From Siderastrea radians (taxonomy: Eukaryota > Cnidaria > Anthozoa > Scleractinia > Rhizangiidae), in assembly GCA_964017195.1 (NCBI GenBank), contig OZ024890.1:20531701-20595700 (forward strand): a DNA stretch of 64,000 bases. Reading direction: 5' to 3'. Positions 11,601-23,600 of the stretch are shown piece after piece. Below the pieces are notes generated by a model. The model did not search any database. It was not told where the DNA came from and saw only the letters and a list, made by a program, of their open reading frames with translations. The position numbers were made by a program, and so were the translations under genes. The stretch's first letter is position 1, and every line of letters begins with the position of its first letter.

Positions 11601-14600
11601 CAGCCTGTTAGCATGTCTGCACGAGTCTTCCCAGGCAATAGCAGTAGCTCCCAAATAGGTCTCTGTCAGTGTGATGGTAATCACAGGAACAGCATCTCTG
11701 TTGACCGTGAGATTGGGCCGCAGGTTTACCATCTGCATCTTGCACTGACCGTTGACGTCCATGCAGAGGCTGGACGACTTGCCATCCAGTCTCACACTGA
11801 TTTCCAAGCCACACTGCCAAAACTCTGCAGCAAGGTCACTGTGCAAGAACTGGAGGCCCTTTAGTGTTCTCACTATAAGCTCTGCAAATGCACCTAAGTT
11901 GACGTTCTGATCACCAATGGTAACACTGAGCTCAGGTTCGAGTACAAGACACCAGCCAGTGATGGTGTTGGACAGATGGACTGACAAAGGGTCACCCTGG
12001 CAGACATCTTGGGCCAATCTGATGGGCTTGCTGTAGTCGGGGCTGATTTCTAGCATGGTCATGTCATTGTTATACAACTCTGCAAGCTGTGCAATGAATG
12101 GTGGTGGTACTCCCAGATGGGTGGCAGCATGCAGAATGGTCTGGTGGTGTTTAGAAGAGTGTGACTTGCAAACCGCGTGTCTGCGTGACATTTTTTAGTC
12201 GTGTTGTACACTGGTTTAACTGGTTTCACTGGTTTTTCTGGTAGCGATAGAACACGTGCATTGATTTTTGTACGGTTCGGAAAAGTTGATGTTTTCGGAA
12301 AGTCATTAAAACGAGTTGTGTGTTTTAGTTTTATTTTTGTGTTTATCATCCCTACCAAACATTCTGGCGACCACGATGGGAGAATTTCAGGGAACACAAC
12401 GGCGCTGAACAATTTATGTACATTTTGGAAGAGTTATCGCCGGTTTGTTAGAGGAGATCATAACATTTCAGGACGCCATTGTGAGGAGGAGGAGGAGGAG
12501 GAGGAGGAGGAGCTTGAACAAGTTGAAAAAAAAAAGTTGAACGTTCGAAGAGAGAGCAAGAAAGAATTTTGGAGCTTAAGCGAGTTAAGAGGGCTAAAAA
12601 GACGGTAGTTACAAAAACATGCCACAGTTTAGAGAGGCTGTGTGCGAGCGGTGAGGACGTCAAGCTGATTGAAAATGAGATCGCAGATTTGTGGGCGGTG
12701 TTGGAGTCGTGCATCAATGTTATTACAAGATGCGTATTCACGTTCAGGGGAACTGGAGAACAAGAATTCCGTTACAGTGGAAGCAGAGGGTCTTGAAAGT
12801 GAAATAAACAATGTTATCGAAAAGGCTGAGGGCGTAATCAAGCAACTTGTGAAGAAGAGTCAAACGGCTTCAAATGAACAAACAGTGCCACAGTCAGTGC
12901 CGCAAATGACAGATCAGTCACCACATTCACCCGTCAACAACCATTCATTGAGCCCACAGCACTTAGGAAATTACAGCCAGCGGCTGAAACTTCTGAAAGT
13001 TCCGATATTTGATAGTGAGAAAAGCAAGTTTGAGGATTTCTGGGGGTTGTTTTTGAGTCCTGTGGATCTAGGGGGAGAGCCTGCAAATATCAAGATGGCA
13101 CGGCTAAGACAAAGCCTTACAGGAAGCACTCTTGAGGCAATAAGGGGTCTTGGAGTGACACAGCCGGAATACGAGGAGGCCAAGCAGATTCTCAAGTCTA
13201 AGTTTGGTGGCGAGTGCAGAAAGCTGCAAGCATACATGGACCAGATTGAAAAGATGCCTCCCTTGAGAAGCAATGATGTGCAGTCGTTCGAGAAATTTGC
13301 AGATCTTGTCCGCATTGCAGTGGTAAAATTGCAGGCAGAGGGCCGAACTGGAGAGTTGCAAGATGGAGCATTACATAGTTTGTTGGTGAAGAAGTTTGCT
13401 GATAGTCAGGCCAAAAGTTATAGTCGATGGTTAAGGGAACATAAGCAAGCGCGATCGGTGCTGAGTTTGAGAGATTGGTTGAAGGAGGAAGTAAGGATCA
13501 GAGTTGAGGCAGTTGAGATGACGCATGGGATTGCCGCTGAAGTAGCAAGAGCTAGTGTGAAACGGGTTAAAAGAGGTGGTGGATCAAGAACTTTGTTCAG
13601 CACGGACAATGATCAGCGAAGAGAGATACTAGGACCGACAACCAAGCCACCTGTGTGTACTGTGGAGGAAACCACGGGGTTTGGAGCTGCAGACGATTCC
13701 ACAGTCTAGGAGTGGACAAGAGTTGGGACGTTGCAAAGGACAGGTGCTTATGTTTTCACTGTCTGGCCAGTAATCACGAGGGGAGAGATTGTACCAGAGC
13801 TCGTTCTTGTGACATTAATGGCTGCAGGAGAAATCATCATTACTTGTTGCACGACACCGTACGAGTTGATTGGAAAGACGAGAAAGCAGTTTCTCCACGG
13901 GAGGGGGCACCACCTCGAGTGCATACAGCAACATCTAAGCAAGAAACCGTATCAGAGGTTTATTCCCTTCCTACCGTGCCTGTGTGGTTAAAAGCAAATG
14001 ACTGTAAGGTGAAGGTGAATGCCACATTGGATGATGGCTCTAACGAAACTTTCTTGAATGAGGAAGTTGCTGGAATTCTTGGTCTTAAGGAAAGATATCA
14101 GACAGTTACAGTGAACGTTCTTAACAATGAGGTGGAAACCTTTCAGTCAATGCCTTTGGAGGTAACAGTGGAGAGCCTTGATGGAGAATTCAGCGGGGAC
14201 ATAAAGGTGAAGACTTGCCCTCAACGGGTCACCGGAAACTACAAGGCTGAAAATTGGAAACAAAGTCGAGAAAGGTGCCAGGCCTCATCTTAAAGAATGC
14301 GATTTCCCTGAGCCGGCCCAAGATGGGCTAGTGGATTTGTTAATAGGTGTGGGCAATGCTGAACTGCATTATTCTAGGGCAGATGTACATGGCAAAAGGG
14401 AGGCCCTGTTGCTCGTCTAGGGCCTCTGAGCTGGATGTGTATTGGTTCACCAGAGGGGCGGCAGTCAACAGGAACGAGGACACACGTAAGTCGGATGCTG
14501 TTTACAAGGGAACCTTTTGCTGCTGTCAATGGAGTCTGCTGTGATATTGACCAGACTTTGGAAAGGTTCTGGGAGGTTGAGAACTGCGGTATACAACGTT

Positions 14601-17600
14601 GTGACACTAAGATTTTCACCAAGGAGGAAAGTGAGACTTGAAAATTCTCAATCAGTTACACTGGTGAAAGGTACAAGGTGGGTGTACCATGGAAGGACGA
14701 TAGACCTGAACTTCCAGATAACCGCCATACAGCACTGACTCGTTTGTGTAATACAGAGAACAAACTGAAGAAGGACCCTGTTGTGGGGGCAGAATATGCT
14801 CAAACTATTCAGGCGTATGTTGAGAAGGGGTACTTGCGGATGGTCCAACCGGATGAAGAGATCACCGATGCAGAGGAGGAGATAATTCGTAGAGCACAGC
14901 AGGAGGCTTTCCCTGAAGAGTACATGGCATTGACAGTGGGAAAGGAGTTTCCGAAAAGAGTCTACTCAGTAAGCTCTGTCCTCAAATAGATGACCAGGGT
15001 GTCATGCGCTGTGATGGTCGACTCCGGTTTGCTGAATGTTTGCCTTATGATGTCAGGTTTCCCATCATTTTGCCGAGGGGTCATTGGGTGACGAAGTTGA
15101 TAGTAAAGCATCACCACGAGTTGGCTAACCACAGTGCGGGGACGAATTTTGTGTTATCTCAGATCAGTGGGAGATTCTGGATCATCGCAGCTCATGAGGA
15201 AATAAGAGAGTGGGAAAACGAGTGCAATGAGTGCAAGAGGCGTCGGGCTAAAACCGCCACACAGATAATGGCACCGCTTCCGCAAGTCAGACTTCGCTTC
15301 ATGTTTCGGGCTTTTGACCAGACAGCTGTGGATTATGCTGGGCCGTTCATTACTATTCAAGGGCATGGCCGCAGCCGTCTGAAGAGGTGGTTGTGTATAT
15401 TTATTTGTTTATCGACTCGAGCAGTACATTTGGAGGTCGTGTGGGGTTTGGACACGGACAGTTTCTTGAATGCATTCACCAGATTCACAAGCCGAAGAGG
15501 GGTGCCAAAAGAGATGACCAGTGATAATGGCACTAACTTTGTTGGAGCGGTAAATGAGCTCAAGCAACTTGTGGACAAATTAGACCAGGATAAGATTCAG
15601 CGAACAACTGCACAGAAAGGAATCAAGTGGAATTTCAGCCCCCCAGGAGCTCCGCATTTCAGCGGAGCCCGTGAAGTCACGGTGAAGGCCGCAAAGAAGG
15701 CTATATACGCGGTGCTTAGCAACAGTGATGTCACAGAAGAGGAATTAATTACCGTCGTTGCTGGTGCGGAGAGCTTGCTCAATTCAAGACCACTTACCTA
15801 CCAGTCGGCAGATCCCAGGGATGACATGCCGCTTACACCCAACCCCTTCCTGTATGGGCAAATGGGCGGACAATTTGCACCTGAGAGTGTAGACACTTCC
15901 AGATTCGACCCTTGAAAACGGTGGTGCAAGGTACAAGAGTTGATCTCTCACGTGTGGTCCAGGTGGCTGAAGGAATACTTACCGATGCTAAATACTCATC
16001 CAAAGTGGACTGAAGTTGTGAAAGATCTTGTGGAGGGGGATGTCGTGCTGGTCCTTGATCCCAAATCTGCCACAGGGGCAATGGCCATTGGGGCGCATTA
16101 CAGAAACATTTCCAGGAAGAGACGGACACACTCGCGTCGCGGAGGTTCAGTGCGGAGAAAAGACTGTGGTCCGACCAATACACAAATTGGTCCCACTCTT
16201 GTAAATGAACAGTTGGAACTGCTTCAGTCAACCAGAAAGATTTAGGATACGAACTTTGAGAACTGTTGATACGTTTATGTTATTTAGTCACACTGCGGTT
16301 CCCTCAGTGCGGGGAGGGGGAATGTTTAGAAGAGCGTGACTTGCAAGCCGCATGACTGCGTGACATTTTTCAGTCGTGTTGTAAAAACTGGTTTAACTAC
16401 TTTTTCTGGTAGCGATAGAACACATGCATGGATTTTTGCACAGTTCGGAGAAGTTCATGTTTTCGGAAAGTCATTAAAACGAGTTGTGTGTTTTAGTTTT
16501 ATTTTTGTGTTTATCGTCCCTACCGAACAGGTGGGATACTGTGTCAAACACCTAGGCGACATTGAGGAAGGCAATATTCAGCAGCTGCAGTTCCAACTGA
16601 TGTTGCTTAATGATGATGACTTGGAGCAGCCAGATGAAATTGGATTCCCCATTGCCAGACTGGAATGCCACCTGGGGGATGTCCCAGGGAAGCGGGAGCT
16701 CAAACTGCTTTGCCAGAATACATTGAAAGCTTCAGATGGTAACATCCAACATGGTGGCAATACTTGGCTGGCAACAGGGTACCTGGTTCCTTGGCAATCA
16801 CTACTGGCACACCACTGTGAAGACCAGTGGGTTGGCCACAGATCGAATCGGGCTGCCAGCTCTTCATGGAAGACTGCCTTTACCTCGGACAGTGTCCATC
16901 TAACTGAGCCTGGGGCGCCATCATGGTGATCAGGATCTCCAACTGGACGGGGCCAGTTGGCTCAGAAGCACGGTTGTTAGGCACTAAGGGATGCCGAAGG
17001 ACTGCACACAAGGACTGCTCTTTGCTGTTCAAGAGGCAGTAGGCTGCATCTCCCATGCACTGGAAATCACTTCTTGAAGGTCTTGAACAAGTGCTGCCTG
17101 TGGGTGTAAAGGATATGTCATCTCTTATGAGGGTGTGTCAGCAAAGGCTTTACAGGTGGTCTAGCATGAGTCAATGGTCTGACCTTTGGCTGGATCCAGG
17201 CAACAAAGTCTCCGTCAATGGTGGCCCTGGTCTGTGGGGTGGGACTGCCAGGGTCGATGCACGGATGTTAAGGCCACGGAACTGACTGCCAAGGTCGTTG
17301 GCATCTAATAGTGCTGACAACCAGGCAGTGGTGAATCTGACTCAGGATCGGCAGGCTTGATTGGTCCTTCCAGTTGGAAGGATGTGGTGCATTGCAGTGG
17401 CTCTGGCACAAAGGGATTGTCACTCTGGCTGGTGCTAAAGGACTCCAGTGAACCCCTGGGTGTGGGGGTTCACCGGGCTTCTGCCTGAAGACCACTAGTC
17501 CCCTCCTGAAGTCAGGCCCTGCCCTTGTGTGCACCCTTGATTGCCTCAAAAGTGTGACCAGAAGTCTTCACCATCATTCTTTGATTGATGTTTCTGACCC

Positions 17601-20600
17601 TGGCAGCATGCAGCTCCAGCTTGGACCTAGCCAGTAGAACCAGCTTTTCGTGGTGCCAGTGCGCTTCACATTCCTTCAAGTGAAGTTGCCATTGTTGCTG
17701 TGGTTGGGTGGAGAGGTGAAGAGGAGGAAGCTACACCTCTCATAGGACCAGTCACAGGTCCATTACCTTGTGGGCTTGGTGTCATAAACACTGTGACTAA
17801 GCCAACAACGGGACAGATGCATGTCAGAGTGGTGAACTTCAGGGATAGAGACATTTGGTGACAGACCCTGTCCAGGACCTGCCAAAAAAGGTAAGAAGTT
17901 TCTCGTTTCCCTGTGGACAATGAGGAGATAACCTTATACTCTGTCAGCAACAGCACAAACCGAACCTGGTCACAAATGTGTTTTCAATGGACTGGCAGAC
18001 AAAATTAATGTACTACTATTACATTCTCTAAGTAGTGTGCAGTCATCACTGATGGTGCAAAATAAGGAAGTGTCACCTATCATACCTAAAATACCTTAGT
18101 CATAGTCATATGGTCTAAAACTACTATCTGGCTTTAGAGTAGGCCTTATCTGGCTTAAAGAGGTTCAGAGTTTTTTTAAGGGCTTACGCAAGAATAAGGA
18201 CATTGTAATCCCAAAGCCAGATATGACCACGGTACTTTAGGTATAGTAGGTGACACTTCCAAATTTTGCACCATCAGTGATCAGTGACCCCACACTACTA
18301 TTGTTACATATTGCCAGTGGCCTGGCAGATACAATATCAGCATGCTGAATACTGGGAAGGCAGATACATAACCATCCTGTTGCCAATAGGCTGGCAGATG
18401 CACTACCAAAACAACATGTGTTGTGAATGCACTAGTAGCCACACTACCATCACTTTATCTTGGATGGCAGGACTGCCCTTTTAACATGTTGTCAATGGGC
18501 TGGCAGATGTACTACCAACACGCTTACCAACAGTTGGCAGGCACACTACCAACAAGTTGTCTAGTGGGTTGGCTGACAGGCTACAAACACATTGACCAAC
18601 GCTTTGGTAGACAGACTACCAACACTTACATATTTGCATGGCCCCTGGTATTAAGGTAGCCAAAGAGCAGACAAGTAGACTGTTAACATGTTGGACAATG
18701 AGTCACTAAACACAATACCAAGATGTTCGCCAAAGAGTCTACAGACACATTACCAATATTTTGGATTATTCGCCAGCAAACACACTAACAACATGTTGGC
18801 CAATGGCTTAAAAGATAGAGTCATGAACACGTTGGCCGAAGAGTTGGCAGAAACACTACCAACATGTTGGACAGTGGATTGGCAGACGTGTTGCAAATTG
18901 CTGGCCTTTTGAGTTGGATGGCACAGTAACTCGTTTTTTTGGGGGGTGGGGGGAGGCATGGGACTCAAAACTATTAGCCTGATTAAGGACTAGCTGAAGA
19001 ATACCTACCAAGACATTCTAAGATGAGATACAACACAGATGACACTGTGTTTTCACCATGTTCCTCTAGAGCATTTATTGTTTCATATGGTCTGTCGCTG
19101 AGGTTTTGGTCCTGTCCAAAAACATAAAAAAAAACTAAGATAATGACTGCATGAAACAGACAGCCCAAGATCCCCACATCACTGGGAAACACACCAACAA
19201 TCAACTCCGTTTGCAATTATGGGAAACCTGGGTCATCCATGCAACCCAAAATTCCTGACAGCTTTTAATGAAACTGACTGGACATGGGCATATATTTGCA
19301 CATTTCGAAAACAGTGGTTAGGAGTAAGGGGATGAGCAATGGGCTTCACTGATCTTTCCTTTGTCAATGTTATGCAATTCATATAATGGCACAATACCGT
19401 ATTAGCCTCAACAACAAAAAATATAAAATGTGCCATCAGAAAACAATTAAGATAAAAAGAGAAAAAAGAAATTGGTAAAAAATTAATTACTAACTCAAAA
19501 ATCATTAAAGACATGCTCTTTCTTCTCATCTTTTAACAAAACCTTAACCCCCCCCCCCCCCCCCCCAACTAAACATGCCACCCCGGGTTCTTTTGCTTGG
19601 TATAAACACATGCATTTGAATTGATAGTAATGTAGATTTCAAGTGACCTCTGAGTAATCCCTATTAAAGAAGAAAGCCTCAAATCAATATAATACAATCT
19701 TACCCTTCCATCCATAAGTCTCGAGAACCAGCGCTTGGTTAGTTTATGTTTAGTGGTTGCCTGATATAAGAAAAAAGAATCAAATCTTTCAAATCAAATT
19801 TCAAGATGTTGCCAGGCCAAAAAAATGTTACCTTTGTAGGACTTACTGTGGGTAAAAGTAAAATGCAAATCGAAGAGTGTCATAGGCAGGAGAGAGTTTC
19901 TTTTCTAAAAAAATACCTCGGCCAATTCCAGTGCCACTGGCTGTTGAGGAGGATTCCCCTAGAACGAAGAAGACATTGAAGAGTTAGGTAAGGATTAAGT
20001 CAGACACAGTCTGGAGGCAGCTCACATGGCTGGTGCTCAACTGCTGGTTCTGTAGCATTTCAAAATGGGGCACTTAAAGGAACAAGACAGCAAAGCATGG
20101 GTGGGAAAGAAAAAGGCCAACTAGCTTTACTACTACTCCCTCTTCAAAGAATGCTTCTCCATTGCAGGGCACAAAGCCAGCCCAGTTTTGCTACAAATTA
20201 TGAGAACTTAAACTATCAAGCTTATAAGTGGAAGGAATTCCAAACAAAATATGGACTAAAGGTAAAATTGCACAAAAGCCAACCCACACAGCTGGGGCTC
20301 ATCTCTAGTCTCTGTACCACGAAGCAATGCATGTCCATTGCCTGGTTACCCCAGCACCTTCTTAGCTCTTTCTAACAGTTGACGAGGTTCCAGAAAATAC
20401 CCACACCCACCCCAAGGATGGTCATTGGAAATTCCAAGGGGATGGCGGTCTCTGAAGCCAAAAATTTCAAAGAGAAATATTAAGCTAAACTGGAATTTCC
20501 AGAGGGAGGCGGGGGGGGGGGGGGAGGGTCAAACCAAAAAACCATCCATGGGGGTAAGGATATTTTCTGGAACCACACAGTTAGAGAGAAACAATGTAAG

Positions 20601-23600
20601 GTACTTCAACTTTCATGCTCATGGAAACAATATTCTAGTTGCAAGACCATGCCACCACATCTCACTTCTCTATCACACTCAATGATCAGACAAAACATTC
20701 AAGACTGTCTTAGAGCTATATACCGTATCCCATTTAGAGAGCAGATTTGTGGGACTTTGACAACTGTCTGCTACACAGAGGGCATTATTTTGTTTTTTGT
20801 AACAGATTTGACTGCATTTTACCTGATAGATATTATCCAGGGAGTCCCTCCAGAACTGCAGCCTCATTCTTCCAATGTTTGGGTCACTAACAATATCTTG
20901 GATCTTGAGTTCACAAGAGACAGAGTCACATGTAATATTAAATAGATAATAATCCTCAAAAACAGGTGGGAAGGAAAGAAAGTAAGGCCTAGAGGTAGGC
21001 CCAATATTTTTTTTAAATTCTGAGGCATTTTAACTTGTATTATTCCAGACCCCCACTTTACATTTGTAAAGTTCTGCATTCAATGACCAAGATAAAATAG
21101 AAAATCAATTAAGGATGGTGCCTCCTTTTGTTACTGCACACATGTTCTGCGCATCTCGGGATATTCAAGTTTCTTAAGGAATTTGCCCACTAATACAACA
21201 ATATTTTTGCGCGGTTTATGACCATGTGAAAAAAGCAGATTTTAGCAAGGGCTATCAGAATTCAAAATGAAAATTGGGGGCTAACCACGCATTTTTCAGA
21301 GATAATTAAGCTTAAATTTGGATAGAAATTGCCATACATTCTTTGTATTTTAGCGCTTTTTTGGAATTATGGAAGCTTAATTTTCTCTGAAAAATGCGCA
21401 GTCACCCACATTTTTCTTTTTGGATCCCAACAACCCTCACTAAGGTCTGCTTTTTCCCCACAGTCATAACCTTTGCAAACATACATCTCTATTAGGAGGC
21501 ACCGTCCTTAACAGGGACATTTTTTAATGCACAGTTAGGCATCAAAGTTAAGTAACAAGCTATGATGGCATCACAGAACTTTTGATGAGTAATTTCAACT
21601 TACTGCCTTTTGTACCTGTGAGAAACAATAAGGCTAATCATTAAAAGTATTTATGGTAACTTGACTTCAAATAATCAGGTATTTTAACAGCTGTCCAAAA
21701 GTAAGGCTTTAAAGACTTTCAAGTTAAGAACATAAATTGGGGTCAAATGTCAAGTTCAACCAAGCGGGGCTGCCTTACAGACACCCTCTTTACAACACCT
21801 CTTCCAGTTTGTCAAAGAGGGTTTGACTGTTTTGTTCAATTGATTGACTGACTGACTGACTGACTGACTGACTGACTGACTGACTGATTGAAACAGCAAT
21901 CCAGATGAACAAATGTTTTCAAGGATTTTCAAGATACAAATGAATCCTGATCCTTTGAAAACTAAAGAGGCAATAAAAAGTAATAACCAACTGATCCTTT
22001 TGACATGGAAAAGAAAGATGGAAATAAAAGAAAGTCAGATGTATGATGGGAATATATAGAACTGCCTGGTTGTAGTGAAATGTGGGACAGGGATGTGGGG
22101 ATGGGGACACGGGGATGCACGTTTGGGGATGTGGGATGGTGGACATGTGTGGACGCGAGATAGAGGACACATGGGGATGTGAGATCAGGGATGCAGGGAC
22201 ACGGGTTATATAGTTAAAAGCGGGAAAAAGTGGCTATAAATAGATCAAGAAAGCTGATTTCTTCCAAAGAAACAGTGCAAACATCGGCTATTTTCCTATC
22301 AATCCCCATAGACCTGCCAATCATGGAAAATACATACTTGCACACTTTTGGCTTAAGGGAAGCAACACACCACTTATCGTGATAAAAATGGCGTCACACA
22401 CATGCAGAAAAAGACGTATCGGCATTTGAGACCAAAGTTACCTCCTCTTGGAACAAAATTTTGTCGGGTACCTCTGAGAAATAAATCGGTCTAAACCTCA
22501 TGTTGTTTAAATGCCTACACGTTTGTTTCGGATTTTTGCACTTTTAAATGGGAAAGTCACTTTTAAAATTTAGCTGCCAACACGACAGTGAACAGAATAA
22601 ATAGATTGGTGATTAGAAGAAAAGGCTACCAAGGTGGAAAATAACATGGCCACTCAAAAAACAGAGAAGAGAGTGACTTTGTTGGTAATTTCCCGGGAGA
22701 ACTTCAGAGGAGTATCCTGTTTCTGTGGCTAGAAAATACGAAAATTTGGGTTTGGTGGATTAAAAATCCCAGTGAACAAAGTTTAAACTCTCAAGAAGTC
22801 CAGAAAGAAAGTTATTTGTGATTGGCAGGTCTATGCAGATTGATAGGAAAATATCCAATGTCTGCACTGTTTCGTTGAAAGAAATCAGCTTTTTCGGTCT
22901 TTTTTCCCCGCTTTTTTGCTACATAACACGTGCTCCCAATCTCAAGTTCCCATGTCCCCATTTTCACGTCTATGATCTCACTTCCCCATGTCCTGGATCT
23001 CGCGTCCCCTTGTCCCACATCCCCAAACACGAGCCCCGTATCCCGTCCCACTTTCAGCCAAAGCTGGTCTGCATCATGTTTTGGATTGCACAACAAACCT
23101 TCTGTGGAGCTACAGGAACAAAAAGCCCCTGTAGAAGGATCAGGAAATACTAGGGAATTCTAAATAATTATTTCAATCATACATAAAACTTTTTTTTTAT
23201 GTCCCTTTTCTGTGCCATAAGGATTGTGGGGGGGACATCAGGCCTTACCCTTCTCCTCCTCCTTCTGACTCCAATTCATTTTTGGGTGGGTGAGTGCCAC
23301 CCAGCCCTCCAAATTTGGACCCTGTTTTAGAAGGGTTTTGGATTCAAAGTGATACCCCACTGTGGAAATAGGCAGGTTTTTAAATAATACCCCATTCTAC
23401 AAATTTACTTGAATTTAATTTCAATACCCCATTTGTTTAGCAAATGCTCTATGGATAATCTAAAATCACTGCTGATATTTTGAAGCTTTTATGCATTTGC
23501 ATTATTACGCAGAAAATGTCTCCAAAACAGATGCCCTGCTCTAGATCAGGAGTTCGAAAATCATAACCCCCTAGAGCAGCACATACCATATAGGTTTCGT

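Larger units (their letters stand above)
12148..16529 (+). mobile_element. BEL/Pao LTR retrotransposon, internally deleted, 4.4 kb
   Basis: The element runs from LTR to LTR with TG...CA ends, a purine-rich PPT (ggggagggggaa) just before the 3' LTR, and a 'tggcgaccacg' primer-site candidate after the 5' LTR. The 5-bp target duplication GGTGG (12143-12147 and 16530-16534) is perfect. Its coding order is a BEL-type gag (DUF1759-like), zinc knuckles, a DUF1758-type aspartic protease, integrase and a C-terminal DUF5641-like segment. The RT palm and RNase H are absent: the code passes from the pre-RT region to the pre-integrase region near 14862. Frameshifts and stops also break gag/protease and integrase. 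It is a recent-looking but non-autonomous insertion in an older LINE. Confidence 0.92.

Noticed and set aside
12201..12608. 135-codon open frame across the 5' LTR
   Set aside because: It runs through LTR and leader sequence and ends in a GAG-repeat; no protein family match.
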